Below, piece by piece: positions 8,423-17,623 of a stretch of DNA of 64,000 bases. The notes below the pieces were generated by a model, which did not search any database, was not told where the DNA came from, and was given only the letters and a program-made list of their open reading frames with translations. Positions within the stretch are counted from its first letter, which is position 1; each line of letters starts with the position of its first letter. A program made the position numbers and the translations under genes. This DNA is from Nostoc carneum NIES-2107 (GTDB lineage: Bacteria > Cyanobacteriota > Cyanobacteriia > Cyanobacteriales > Nostocaceae). Where the stretch lies: the NCBI GenBank assembly GCA_002368155.1, contig AP018180.1, positions 558,001 through 622,000 on the forward strand, in the 5' to 3' direction.

Positions 8423-9646
8423 ATGGTGCAAAACTCAAAGTTAGGGTACAAATTGTCCCCTAAATCGATTCTGCGTCTATCTGTGTTTATCAGTATAATC
8501 GCATCTTTACTGGTTGGCGGCATCAGCTTTTATGCAGTAAAACGATTGCAATATTCTGGTAATTCAGATACAAAAGTCGCAGCGAAAAAATTACCAGAAA
8601 TCACAACAGTAACAGCTTTAGGAAGACTTGAGCCAAAGGGAGAGATAATTAAACTTTCTGCTACTGTTTCTACACAAGGAAGCAGAGTAGAGCAGTTGTT
8701 GGTCAAAGAAGGAGATAGAGTTAAAAAAGGTCAAATAATAGCCATTTTAGACAGTCGCGATCGCCTACAAGCAGCTTTGAAAGAAGCCCAAGAACAGGTT
8801 AAAGTTGCCCAGGCGAACCTCGCTAAAACTCAAGCTGGCGCGAAACGTGGTGAAATAATCGCCCAACAAGCTGCGATCGCACGTTTAGCAGCAGAACGCC
8901 AAGGCAATATTGAGGCACAAATCGCTACAGTTGACCGTTTGCAAGCTCAAGTTGATAACGCCACAGCGGAAAACAACCGCTATCAACAGTTGTATGAACA
9001 AGGTGCAATTTCCGCCTCCCAAAGAGATAGCAAACACCTCGCCTTAGAAAGTGCGCGCAAAAATCTCCAAGCAGCGCAAGCGCAGTTGCAACAAATTCAA
9101 TCAGCTAGCCAGCAACAACTTAAAGAAGCCGCAGCTAACCTAGATCAAATTAGCGAAGTTCGCAGCGTCGATGTTGCAGCCGCTAAAGCAGAAATAGATC
9201 GCGCCATAGCAGCAATGAATTTAGCACAAGCAAATTTACAACAAGCTTACGTGCGATCGCCTCAAGCTGGACAAGTATTCGAGATCCACAGCCGTCCGGG
9301 AGAAATAGTTTCAGATGATGGTATCGCCAATCTTGGACAAACCAGCCAGATGTATGCAGTAGCCGAAGTCTACGAAAGCGATATTAGCAAAGTAAATCCA
9401 GGGCAAAGAGTGCGAGTAATTAATGAATTTCTCCCCCATGAATTGCAGGGAACCGTCGATTGGGTTGGCTTACAAGTACGCCGCCAAAATGTCATCAATA
9501 CCGATCCAGCTAGCAACATTGATGGCCGAGTTATTGAAGTTCATATACGTTTAGATCCAGACTCTAGCCAAAAAGCTGCCAAGTTTACCAATATGCAAGT
9601 CAAAGTGGTTATTCAACTATCAAAGGGACTGGGGACTGGGGACTAG
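8423..9646 (+). CDS. devB: DevB-type membrane fusion protein (HlyD family)
   Basis: 407 residues forming the periplasmic adaptor of a DevBCA-type exporter. One N-terminal TM helix (about 17-40) is followed by a lipoyl/barrel half-motif (VEQLLVKEGDRVKKGQIIAI). A long Gln/Ala-rich coiled coil spans about 115-280. The second barrel half follows (AYVRSPQAGQVFEIHSRPGEIV). In Anabaena, DevB pairs with DevC and DevA and with TolC to export heterocyst glycolipids, and several paralogues exist. The last six or seven residues (GLGTGD) are encoded by a heptamer repeat that has grown into the 3' end of the gene. First gene of devB-devC-devA. Confidence 0.92.
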   Translation: MVQNSKLGYKLSPKSILRLSVFISIIASLLVGGISFYAVKRLQYSGNSDTKVAAKKLPEITTVTALGRLEPKGEIIKLSATVSTQGSRVEQLLVKEGDRVKKGQIIAILDSRDRLQAALKEAQEQVKVAQANLAKTQAGAKRGEIIAQQAAIARLAAERQGNIEAQIATVDRLQAQVDNATAENNRYQQLYEQGAISASQRDSKHLALESARKNLQAAQAQLQQIQSASQQQLKEAAANLDQISEVRSVDVAAAKAEIDRAIAAMNLAQANLQQAYVRSPQAGQVFEIHSRPGEIVSDDGIANLGQTSQMYAVAEVYESDISKVNPGQRVRVINEFLPHELQGTVDWVGLQVRRQNVINTDPASNIDGRVIEVHIRLDPDSSQKAAKFTNMQVKVVIQLSKGLGTGD

Positions 9647-9661
9647 GGACTGGGGATTAGG
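9625..9661. repeat. Heptamer repeat (GGGGACT) overlapping the devB stop
   Basis: About five imperfect copies of GGGGACT span the last codons of devB and its TAG stop. It is the reverse-strand form of the arrays at 10967-11079 and 42726-42779. Confidence 0.85.
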
Positions 9662-9690
9662 AAACAATAAAAAAACTGTTGACTCTTGTA

Positions 9691-9714
9691 CAGACGCGAT
9701 GAATCGCGTCTCTG
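9691..9714. repeat. CAGACGCGATGAATCGCGTCTCTG palindromic repeat
   Basis: An inverted repeat (GACGCGAT/ATCGCGTC) in the devB-devC spacer. The same unit recurs near 35.2, 36.1, 39.3 and 58.4 kb, so it is a dispersed family. Confidence 0.8.
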
Positions 9715-9742
9715 TGACTCTTGACTTTACTCACCACTTTCA

Positions 9743-10918
9743 ATGATGGGAATTCTGCAACAACTGCGACGACGAACGCCTTTAGGATGGCTGCAACTGA
9801 GTCATGAAAAAAGTCGGCTGCTAGTAGCATTATCAGGCATTGCTTTTGCTGATGTTCTGATGTTTATGCAGTTTGGCTTTCAGAGCGCTTTATACGACAG
9901 TAACACCAGACTGCATCACAGTTTACTTTCAGATATCGTTGTCATTGGTTCCCAAACCCGTAACCTGCAAAGAATATCTACCTTTTCTCGGCGGCGACTT
10001 TATCAAGCTATGGATATACCAGGGGTAAAGTCAGCTGAAGGAATTTATATCGGCACAATGATCTGGAAGAATCCCCAAACAAGGCGTGACACAGAAATTC
10101 TCGTCATTGGATTCAACCCAGATAAACCAACTTTCGATTTACCGGAAGTTAACCAACAATTGCAGACAATTAAACAACCATATACCGTCTTGTTCGACCG
10201 TGGCGCTAGGGGCGAATACCAAGAAACAATTGCCCAACTAGAACAGGGTAAGTCTGTAAAGACTGAAATTGAACGCCGTACGGTAACTATTAGTGGTTTA
10301 TTTAAAGTCGGGGCTTCTTTTGGTGCTGATGGCACTTTAATGACTAGCGATGAGAACTTTCTACGGCTATTTCCACACCAACCAGCAGCCAATATCAGTG
10401 TCGGCTTGATTCAAGTACAACCTGGTGCTGACATTCAACAAGTAGTAGCAGGATTAAAATCCCATCTAGGAAACGAAGTTAAAATCCTGACTCATGAACA
10501 ATTTATTCAATTTGAAAATGATTTTTGGAGTCGCAACTCCCCAATCGGATTTATTTTTAATCTCGGTGTCTCGATGGGTTTTTCTGTAGGGGTGATTCTG
10601 GTTTATCAAGTCCTGTCTACAGATGTGAATGCCCATGTCAGAGAATATGCCACATTTAAAGCTATGGGATATCGCAATTTATACTTACTATGCGTAGTCT
10701 TTGAAGAAGCAGTAATTTTGGCTTTGTTAGGCTTTATTCCAGGTACAGCAGCCTCTTTAGGGCTTTATTATCTCACCCGCAACGCTACAAATTTACCAAT
10801 TTACATGACTGGAGTCAGAGCGTTACAAGTATTATTACTCACCATCATTATGTGTACCATTTCGGGTGCGATCGCCACCCGCAAACTCCAATCTGCTGAC
10901 CCCGCTGATATGTTTTAG
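9743..10918 (+). CDS. devC: DevC-type ABC exporter permease (FtsX-like)
   Basis: 391 residues. It has one N-terminal TM segment ([20 protein letters not shown]), a large periplasmic domain (about 50-260), then three C-terminal TM helices (around 270-295, 320-345 and 360-380). This is the MacB/FtsX-like topology of DevC. It forms the membrane part of the ATP-driven exporter with DevA, while DevB links it to the outer-membrane channel. It starts 96 bp after devB, and the spacer contains a palindromic repeat. Confidence 0.92.
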   Translation: MMGILQQLRRRTPLGWLQLSHEKSRLLVALSGIAFADVLMFMQFGFQSALYDSNTRLHHSLLSDIVVIGSQTRNLQRISTFSRRRLYQAMDIPGVKSAEGIYIGTMIWKNPQTRRDTEILVIGFNPDKPTFDLPEVNQQLQTIKQPYTVLFDRGARGEYQETIAQLEQGKSVKTEIERRTVTISGLFKVGASFGADGTLMTSDENFLRLFPHQPAANISVGLIQVQPGADIQQVVAGLKSHLGNEVKILTHEQFIQFENDFWSRNSPIGFIFNLGVSMGFSVGVILVYQVLSTDVNAHVREYATFKAMGYRNLYLLCVVFEEAVILALLGFIPGTAASLGLYYLTRNATNLPIYMTGVRALQVLLLTIIMCTISGAIATRKLQSADPADMF

Positions 10919-10966
10919 CATTTAGTGTTTGGTAATGGGTAATTGGTAATTGGTAATGGGAATCTT

Positions 10967-11079
10967 TCCCCAATCCCCAGTTCCCAGTCTCCAATCCCCA
11001 GTCCCCAATCCCCAGTCCCCAATCCCCAGTCCCCAATCCCCAGTCCCCAATCCCCAATCCCCAGTCCCCAGTCCCCCAC
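10967..11079. repeat. Heptamer STRR array (CCCCAGT/CCCCAAT)
   Basis: About sixteen tandem copies of CCCCAGT or CCCCAAT fill nearly the whole devC-devA spacer and end one base before the devA ATG. On the plus strand the array is open in the devA frame from 10943 and would read as a Pro/Ser/Gln tract. Confidence 0.95.
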
Positions 11080-11080
11080 T

Positions 11081-11770
11081 ATGCCAGTGATCTCGATCCG
11101 CAATCTCAACCACTATTTTGGTCACGGTCAACTCCGCAAGCAAGTTTTATTTAATATCAACCTGGAGATTTACAGTGGGGAAATTGTTTTTATGACTGGG
11201 CCTTCTGGTTCTGGGAAGACAACACTTCTTACCTTGGTGGGTGGGTTGCGTTCTGCCCAATTTGGTAGTTTGCAGGTTTTGGGACGAGAACTTTGCGGTG
11301 CTAGTCATCAACAACTAGTAGAGTCACGACGACGTAACGGTTATATTTTTCAAGCGCACAATTTACACGGTAGCTTGACGGCACTCCAGAACGTCAAAAT
11401 GGGTTTGGAATTCCACCAGCATATTGAATTAGCCGAAATGCATAGGCGTTCAGCGCAGATGTTAGAGCAAGTAGGCTTAGAAAATTGCTTGCATTACTAC
11501 CCTGATCAATTATCGGGGGGACAAAAACAGCGAGTTGCGATCGCCCGTGCTTTAGTCAGTCATCCCCAAATTGTTCTAGCTGATGAACCGACAGCGGCGC
11601 TTGATGGTCAATCTGGGCGAGATGTGGTCAACCTCATGCAAAAATTGGCAAAGGAACAAGGCTGTACCATCCTCATGGTGACTCATGACAACCGTATTCT
11701 TGATATAGGCGATCGCATTGTGCATCTCGAAGATGGTGAATTAAAGTCAAAAGTTAAAGTTATCAATTAA
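11081..11770 (+). CDS. devA: DevA-type ABC exporter ATPase
   Basis: 229 residues from the ATG at 11081 ([16 protein letters not shown]), where family homology begins. The in-frame extension upstream is only heptamer repeat. It has Walker [11 protein letters not shown]-loop YIFQAHNL, signature LSGGQKQR, Walker [13 protein letters not shown] and the switch His in MVTHDNR. It is the ATPase that powers DevC. No ordinary ribosome-binding site is visible because the heptamer array abuts the start, so translation may depend on coupling or on the array sequence. Confidence 0.93.
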   Translation: MPVISIRNLNHYFGHGQLRKQVLFNINLEIYSGEIVFMTGPSGSGKTTLLTLVGGLRSAQFGSLQVLGRELCGASHQQLVESRRRNGYIFQAHNLHGSLTALQNVKMGLEFHQHIELAEMHRRSAQMLEQVGLENCLHYYPDQLSGGQKQRVAIARALVSHPQIVLADEPTAALDGQSGRDVVNLMQKLAKEQGCTILMVTHDNRILDIGDRIVHLEDGELKSKVKVIN

Positions 11771-12011
11771 ATAATTCAATTTAAAGTTTTTTATCTTATA
11801 AATTATTTATTTCCAAGAAAAACTATTGCCAGTTGCTTAGAAGTCCTAAAAATAAAGGTTTTCTTAAGCTTTGTCTACTAACTCTTTGGGCTAAACGTCA
11901 AGTATTTTAAATTTTGTAAAGCAATAAGTAAAAAGTCGTAACAGTTTGACAATAGGAAAGTGCTGTTTACAGCAATCCTGCTGACACCTGAATAAAGGTG
12001 CCAATTTGACA

Positions 12012-12968
12012 ATGATAGAAAACCTGTTCCATGCTTACACTCCTTTATTGACCTGGATAGGACTAGGACTAGTACTATCTCGGTTTATCCCCGATAGTTT
12101 TCTCAAATTACTGGGGTATGGGCTTTATTGGGTAGGAGTTCCCCTGCAACTTTTTGTTTTAGCACGTCACACTGATTTATCTCATGGGGGGCTAATACCT
12201 GCGATCGCCATTGGAGTTTTGCTGCTGAGTCTGGTTTTCGCACTGTTATTTTGGTGGGGATTGCGAGTCAGCACCAGTCCCAAACAGCAAGCAGAAAATT
12301 CATTTGACGATCCTGTGGTACGAGCCAGTTTAGGCAGTTTTATTTTAGCTACGATTTTAGGCAACACAGGCTTCGTCGGCTTGACACTCGCACAGGTGTT
12401 AACTGGCCCTAGCAATATGGACTGGGCAGTATTATTCAGCGTTACTAACAATGTTATAGGCACCTACGGCATTGCTGTGTTAATTGCCAGCTATTTTGGT
12501 AACAGAGACATCAAAAACCATTGGTGGATTCAAGTACGGGATTTAATCACTGTCCCGAGTTTGTGGGCATTTTTTATTGGGTTAAATACCCAATTTATCA
12601 AATTGCCCCCAGTCGTTGAATCAGGACTAGAACAAGCTGTTTGGGTAGTGATAGCTTTTGCTTTACTATTGGTGGGCTTGCGAATGACAGCCATCAAAAT
12701 CGGAAATAGTTTGAAAATGGCTGTATTGGCCAGTCTGCTGAAAGTTTTGATAGTGCCTTTGTTGGTGGGGTTAGGCGCTACCTATGTAGGTGTGATTGGT
12801 GAACCAAGGTTAGTACTAGTGCTGATGTCTGGGACACCCACAGGGCTTTCAGTACTGATTTTGGCAGAAGTTTATGAATTAGACAGAAACTTGCTAGCAA
12901 GCAGTATTGCCTTAACTTTTGTCGGATTGCTCCTAGTACTTCCTCTATGGCTGGCGTGGTTTAGCTAA
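12012..12968 (+). CDS. AEC-family permease (auxin efflux carrier-like)
   Basis: 318 residues from the ATG at 12012 (a TTG two codons earlier is in frame). It is highly hydrophobic with about ten TM helices. It shows AEC-family features: a conserved GNTGFVGL segment around residue 118 and a Gly/Pro-rich C-terminal half (MSGTPTGLSVLILAEVY). The family moves small organic acids or amphipathic anions across the cytoplasmic membrane; the substrate cannot be inferred here. It appears to be a single gene with a 236-bp leader after devA. Confidence 0.8.
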   Translation: MIENLFHAYTPLLTWIGLGLVLSRFIPDSFLKLLGYGLYWVGVPLQLFVLARHTDLSHGGLIPAIAIGVLLLSLVFALLFWWGLRVSTSPKQQAENSFDDPVVRASLGSFILATILGNTGFVGLTLAQVLTGPSNMDWAVLFSVTNNVIGTYGIAVLIASYFGNRDIKNHWWIQVRDLITVPSLWAFFIGLNTQFIKLPPVVESGLEQAVWVVIAFALLLVGLRMTAIKIGNSLKMAVLASLLKVLIVPLLVGLGATYVGVIGEPRLVLVLMSGTPTGLSVLILAEVYELDRNLLASSIALTFVGLLLVLPLWLAWFS

Positions 12969-13271
12969 AATTTTGTAACAGTATAAAAATAATTGTCTGC
13001 GATCGCTAAACTAAACTAGGAATACAGTTAAACTATTCCGTAATTCCCTAAATTCTTCTTTCCTTGATGGCTAAACTGTGATTTATTTCAGCTAGCCAAA
13101 AGATTTAAAATAATTTTTGGTTCCCGATTCTTGACAAACAGGCAATTAGAGTTTAACCTCTGGACAATTTAAAAAGATTTATCTTTTTAGAGAATATTTA
13201 CTTCTATGAGGAAACACTAGTAATAGTAAGCTAGTCTGTTGTCCACAGAAGTTAGGTTTTTTTGTGGCTCT
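12969..13271. other. Intergenic leader of the LytM peptidase gene
   Basis: About 300 bases without a gene, containing a HIP1 site and AT-rich sequence. I looked for a c-di-AMP (ydaO-type) riboswitch because such elements can precede cell-wall hydrolases, and saw no conserved core. Confidence 0.4.
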
Positions 13272-14207
13272 ATGACTATCGAGAATCGCACTAATAATTC
13301 TCAAACTCAGTGGCTTGGTTTTAATATCAAAGGTCTGACACCCCAGCGACGAACAACAAATTTGTTCATGGGGATGTTTGCTGCGATTCCCGTCGCCTTG
13401 GCATTGCCTGTCGATGCTTTGCAGGTACAGGTAAATCCTAATAGTCCTAAATTGGGTGACACAATCTCAGTTGTGATTAATGTAGATAATCCCGCCAATG
13501 GTAATAATCCCACAGTGACGAGTGGCGATAAGACTTACCCTGCATTTGAAATTGCACCTAATCAATATCGGGCTTTTATCCCCACGAGTCCCCTAGAAAA
13601 GGCTGGCAATAGAACACTTCGAGTTACCGGGGACGATCAGGTGCAAAACTTATCAGTGCAAGTGCAAAAACGCAGCTTTCCTGTACAGCGAATAAATCTA
13701 CCACCAGGGAAAGCCGGAGTAGAAGCCACAGAACTAGAACTAAAACGTGTGGCAGCTTTCAAGGCCTTACAAACACCTGAAAAGTACTGGAATGGCCCTT
13801 TTTTGCAGCCAAACAAAGGGCGCGTGAGTACAATTTATGGTGTTCGCCGTTACTATAATGGTAAATTTGCAGATGATTATTATCATCGTGGCGTTGACTA
13901 CGCTGGTGCAGCCGGTTCACCCGTAGTTGCCCCAGCTGCGGGAAAAGTTGCTTTAGTTGGCAAAGTTTCCCAAGGTTTTCGGGTTCACGGTAATGTCATT
14001 GGCATCGATCACGGTCAAGGAGTCACCAGTATTTTCATGCACCTCAGTCGCATTAATGTCAAAGAAGGCGACGTTGTTAAACCAGGCCAGCTAATTGGCG
14101 CAGTCGGTTCAACAGGTGCTTCCACTGGCCCACATTTGCACTGGGGTCTTTATGTTAATGGTGTATCGATTGATCCTACGCCTTGGCGAACTAAGGTTGT
14201 TGAATAA
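13272..14207 (+). CDS. M23 (LytM-type) peptidoglycan endopeptidase family protein
   Basis: 311 residues from ATG 13272 (MTIENRTNN); a TTG at 13239 is also in frame. An N-terminal hydrophobic segment near residues 33-47 (MFAAIPVALALPVDA) indicates export. A beta-rich domain (about 50-140) follows. The C-terminal LytM domain shows the zinc ligands: His and Asp in HRGVDYAG (about 205) and the HxH of GPHLHWG (about 286). It probably cuts peptide cross-links in the wall or acts in septum and cell-cell junction remodelling. It precedes the ComFB/CdgR-like gene in the same direction with a 109-bp gap. Confidence 0.9.
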   Translation: MTIENRTNNSQTQWLGFNIKGLTPQRRTTNLFMGMFAAIPVALALPVDALQVQVNPNSPKLGDTISVVINVDNPANGNNPTVTSGDKTYPAFEIAPNQYRAFIPTSPLEKAGNRTLRVTGDDQVQNLSVQVQKRSFPVQRINLPPGKAGVEATELELKRVAAFKALQTPEKYWNGPFLQPNKGRVSTIYGVRRYYNGKFADDYYHRGVDYAGAAGSPVVAPAAGKVALVGKVSQGFRVHGNVIGIDHGQGVTSIFMHLSRINVKEGDVVKPGQLIGAVGSTGASTGPHLHWGLYVNGVSIDPTPWRTKVVE

Positions 14208-14316
14208 CAAAGATAAGATTGATCAAGACTGTACATAATTTGTATATTTTTTTGCCTATAATTAGGCAAAATGGACTAGATTGGTACCGTCCCTACCTTG
14301 CTTCGGTGGCTAAAAG

Positions 14317-14871
14317 ATGATGAGCGTTATGAGTATTGAAAAAATTGTAGAACAAGCTCTCCAGGATGGTTATTTGACACCAGCAATGGAAGCAGAAGTT
14401 GGGCGCATCTGTGATAACGCCTCTGAACTCTCAATAGAAGAGTATATGGCGCTGGATAGATTAATGGGGGCGCTATTAACTGGAGAAGTTGTGGCGGTAC
14501 CTCGCAAACAATTTATTAACGTCATGGAGGAGTTAGTCTTAACAGAAGCGATCGCCCGTGTAGCAGAAATTGAAGCTACTAGCGAAAGCTCTTTAGATGT
14601 AGGCGATATTGCCGCTTATGCCCTCAACCGCCTGCCGCCCCTATACGCGACTACAGAAGAAGGTGCTAACTACCAGCGTCAGCGCGCTAAGGCAGAACTT
14701 CAAGAACTAATTGCCCTGCAAATAGGTGAAGCGATCGGTCGTAACCTAGATCAACCTAATGACAATAGAACGCCGGTTGTGGCCAAAAGCACAGGTAATG
14801 AAGTTCTTCGTCAAGTTAGTAACCTGCTCCAAGTTTACGCACCCACTTTCGAGCAAAAAGCCCAATCTTAA
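14317..14871 (+). CDS. cdgR: ComFB-family protein, likely cyclic-di-GMP receptor CdgR
   Basis: 184 residues; starts at 14320 and 14329 are also possible. The ComFB domain is seen as NVMEELVLTEA (about 68-78) and DIAAYALNRLPPLYATTEEG (about 99-118). In cyanobacteria this family has been reported as a cyclic-di-GMP receptor that sets cell size in Anabaena. From memory the Anabaena gene (alr3277) lies close to sigG (alr3280), as here, which supports orthology. It acts in the cytoplasm. The gene ends with a strong hairpin just after the stop. Confidence 0.85.
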   Translation: MMSVMSIEKIVEQALQDGYLTPAMEAEVGRICDNASELSIEEYMALDRLMGALLTGEVVAVPRKQFINVMEELVLTEAIARVAEIEATSESSLDVGDIAAYALNRLPPLYATTEEGANYQRQRAKAELQELIALQIGEAIGRNLDQPNDNRTPVVAKSTGNEVLRQVSNLLQVYAPTFEQKAQS

Positions 14872-14889
14872 TGCTCAAGAGTCTCCAGC

Positions 14890-14923
14890 CCCAGGTCAAC
14901 TTTTCATCCTCTGTTGACCTGGG
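14890..14923 (+). terminator. Hairpin downstream of the ComFB-type gene
   Basis: An 11-bp perfect stem CCCAGGTCAAC/GTTGACCTGGG with a 12-base loop lies 19 bases after the stop. It lacks a good T-tract, so it may be a weak terminator or an RNA-stabilising structure. Confidence 0.6.
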
Positions 14924-15038
14924 ACACTGGAATATCACTGGCTTGACTGGTGGAAATCTCGTTGTCCTTGTCAGATTCCCTGCTTTACGATTTGCACTGC
15001 GCCAAGGGATAAAGGCGCAATGGCTTTTCATGACTGAA

Positions 15039-15866
15039 TTAATCTTGAACGATCACTGATGTCCCTACCTTCACTTGCTCATACAGCAATCGGACATCAG
15101 GATTACGCATTCTTAAACAACCGTGAGAAATCGCAGTTCCTAAAACGTTAGTATCGGGCGTACCGTGAAAGCCAATTTCATTATGTCCATCTGACCAAAA
15201 CCCAATCCATCGGTCTCCTAGAGGGCTATCAGGGCCTGCTGCAAACACTTTATTAGTAATTGGATGCCGCCATACAGGGTTATGTTGCATGTGATGCACT
15301 TGAAAAGAACCTGTGGGCGTGTCCCAACCCTTTTTACCCACTGCAATGGGGTAACTGGCGATTACCACATCTGAACGATAAACATAGGCACGGCGATCGC
15401 TTAAATCAACTAACACGTGTTTGTCGCCAGATTTCGACTGATTACTATTCGATGATTCTTGTTGAGCTAAAACCTGCGGTAACAATGACTGTGGCAGAAA
15501 AGACAGCAGAGAATTCTTTTTTTGTTCTGGCGATATCAGCCGCGTATTTTGGGAGCTATCAGTTGCTCTAGCTACATTTTTATTGACTGCTCCCGAATTA
15601 GTATTATGAAACTTTGTTGTCGAGGATTTGTTGGATCTAGATGTCCTCTGAGTAGATTCATCAGGAAGTACAGATGCACCAAATGCGGTAGCTCCTAAAC
15701 CTTTTTGAGGTAATTTTTTCGGCTGTTCCTGATTCGATGCTAGCGGCTCAAACTGTTGCCCTGTGGACATAACACGCCAATGGACAGCCAGAGATAAGAT
15801 TGCTGTTCCAAAACAGAGCCACATAATTATCCGCGTTACAGTTACATTTCTGATCATTGCCACCAC
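15039..15866 (-). CDS. L,D-transpeptidase (YkuD)
   Basis: 275 residues. An N-terminal TM/signal anchor (about 12-30), a long Ser/Gln-rich linker (about 35-140) and a C-terminal YkuD domain starting near HVLVDLSDRRAYVY. The catalytic signature is complete: FHGTPDTNVLGTAISHGCLRM with the nucleophilic Cys near residue 250. It makes 3-3 cross-links or attaches proteins to peptidoglycan in the periplasm. It is convergent with the ComFB-type gene and shares with the LytM gene a theme of wall remodelling. Confidence 0.93.
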   Translation of the reverse strand: MVAMIRNVTVTRIIMWLCFGTAILSLAVHWRVMSTGQQFEPLASNQEQPKKLPQKGLGATAFGASVLPDESTQRTSRSNKSSTTKFHNTNSGAVNKNVARATDSSQNTRLISPEQKKNSLLSFLPQSLLPQVLAQQESSNSNQSKSGDKHVLVDLSDRRAYVYRSDVVIASYPIAVGKKGWDTPTGSFQVHHMQHNPVWRHPITNKVFAAGPDSPLGDRWIGFWSDGHNEIGFHGTPDTNVLGTAISHGCLRMRNPDVRLLYEQVKVGTSVIVQD

Positions 15867-16094
15867 CTATTTTTGATCCCTGACATATCCGTTGGCTAGT
15901 TAGATGTACTGAGTCATCCAATCATCAAAAATTTATAAATACTTCTTAATTTCCTTATGAATTTGCAAATACCAGTGGGCACACTAAGGCTATGCGGAAG
16001 TCTTAACCAATAAATTTTTAAATGCCAGACTTCACTTCTTGAAACTTTTGAAGTGTAGCAATCAATCATTAATGGTGTGGGTGGGAGGAAGACC

Positions 16095-16247
16095 ATGTTT
16101 GAAAAACTATTGCTAGCAATCACAATCACATTTTCCCTTAATTTCTTTTTGCAAGTTCGGGTACCAGATCAACAAAAGACAGGTACCAATTATCAGCCGC
16201 ATATAGAAACATCAGCAACAATTCTAGTCACAACCCCAAATAAATAA
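16095..16247 (+). CDS. Small membrane or secreted peptide, 50 aa
   Basis: The frame from ATG 16095 to TAA 16245-16247 encodes MFEKLLLAITITFSLNFFLQ followed by a polar tail of 30 residues. A strong Shine-Dalgarno GGGAGGAAG sits five bases or so before the ATG. The hydrophobic first 20 residues resemble a signal peptide or single membrane helix. It lies between the L,D-transpeptidase and the ECF sigma gene. It was too short for standard ORF length cut-offs. Function unknown. Confidence 0.55.
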   Translation: MFEKLLLAITITFSLNFFLQVRVPDQQKTGTNYQPHIETSATILVTTPNK

Positions 16248-16775
16248 CAGTCCAAGCAGCTACAACAGCTAAAAATGCGAAAATTTTGATTTTGTCCTCG
16301 GTAAAATGTTGCTGATATCAAAACCTTGCCTATTTTAGTTTTTCAAGGAAATTTTGGGAAAGAATAGTCATCCCCCTGATTCCTGAATACTTGTAAAAAT
16401 CCCAGGGAAGTTTGAGGCAAATAATTCCGAAGAAGAATCAGGAAGCAGAGGAGCAAAGTAGATCCGCGAAGGTAGACAATGCGCTATACCCCATGCTCAA
16501 TCCCAAATTTTCCTAATATGCTTTATACACTCTTCACTATTTATGTCAAGCGTATGAGGCCAGATGTCACTAACCGCACAAATGTCAGTAACATTGCTGG
16601 GTCTCTAGGTGGGAGAAGATTATCGCTAAAAATCATGCTTTGCAAGGGTTTGGGCTAAAAATAAGCACTCATCACTACTAAATTTTTGCTCAAACTTATA
16701 CACTTCCTTGTTCCAGTCATAAATCCGTCCCTAATTGCGGAACTTCCTGACAATTACCAGGTCTAATAGTAAGGG
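16248..16775. other. Intergenic region upstream of the ECF sigma gene
   Basis: About 530 bases without a supported gene. It must contain the sigG promoter. I could not identify a reliable autoregulatory ECF -35/-10 pair by eye. Confidence 0.4.
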
Positions 16776-17456
16776 ATGATTTACAAGCCAGTACGATCTA
16801 TGAGTCAATCGATTACTGTATCCTGGTCAACGGTTGATGCGAATTTTCCGGAAGCATCAGTGCAAGTTGACAAACTCTCTAATCACGATTTAATTTTGCG
16901 CTGTCAAGTAGGACTGCGCCCAGATCGTGCTGCGTTTGCAGAACTACTGCGCCGCTATCAAAGTCAAGTCGATCGGGTGTTATATCACCTAGCACCAGAC
17001 TGGGCTGACAGAGCTGATTTGGCTCAGGAAGTTTGGATTCGCGTGTATCGGAATATTAACCGACTACAAGAACCATCTAAATTTCGAGGCTGGTTAAGCC
17101 GGATTGCAACTAACTTGTTTTACGATGAGTTACGTAAACGCAAACGGGTTGTTAGCCCCTTGTCTTTGGATGCTCCCCGCTCGGTAGATGATGGCGAGAT
17201 GGATTGGGAGATTGCAGGAGATACTCCTGGCCCAGAGGAAGAACTGACCACTAGAGAATTTTACGAGCAACTGCGAGAAGCGATCGCCGATTTACCCGAA
17301 GTATTCCGCACTACAATTGTCCTTAGAGAAATCGAAGGTTTGGCATATGAAGAAATTGCCGAAATCACTGGGGTTTCTTTAGGAACTGTGAAGTCAAGAA
17401 TCGCTAGAGCTAGATCTAGATTGCAAGCTCAGTTGCAAAACTATCTAGATGCTTAA
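16776..17456 (+). CDS. sigG: ECF RNA polymerase sigma factor, SigG type
   Basis: 226 residues; an ATG at 16800 is an alternative start. Region 2 is seen in FAELLRRYQSQVDRVLYHLA and RADLAQEVWIRVYRNI (with FRGWLSRIATNLFYDELRKR); region 4 has LPEVFRTTIVLREIEGLAYE and the helix-turn-helix IAEITGVSLGTVKSRIARAR. It is followed 167 bp later by a membrane anti-sigma factor, the usual envelope-stress pair. SigG is the conserved ECF group in cyanobacteria (alr3280 in Anabaena, slr1545 in Synechocystis, from memory). It directs RNA polymerase to stress promoters once released from the anti-sigma. Confidence 0.9.
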   Translation: MIYKPVRSMSQSITVSWSTVDANFPEASVQVDKLSNHDLILRCQVGLRPDRAAFAELLRRYQSQVDRVLYHLAPDWADRADLAQEVWIRVYRNINRLQEPSKFRGWLSRIATNLFYDELRKRKRVVSPLSLDAPRSVDDGEMDWEIAGDTPGPEEELTTREFYEQLREAIADLPEVFRTTIVLREIEGLAYEEIAEITGVSLGTVKSRIARARSRLQAQLQNYLDA

Positions 17457-17623
17457 TTTACAGTATCTTGCCTCTGCCAAATGGCAGATCTTAAGTATTA
17501 ATTGATAAAGATGAATAAGTTTGTAGAAATTTTAAAGACACTCTGCCATTAGGAAGAAAATTGATGAATTTTCCCAAAATATTCGCTGTCTTTACCCGTG
17601 TATGAATTGGTAATAATGTTAAG

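Noticed and set aside
12969-13271. Cyclic-di-AMP riboswitch before the LytM peptidase gene
   Set aside because: No conserved core of that RNA was visible.
15914-16129. Minus-strand 71-codon open frame
   Set aside because: It overlaps the better supported small ORF at 16095 and has no recognisable start signal.
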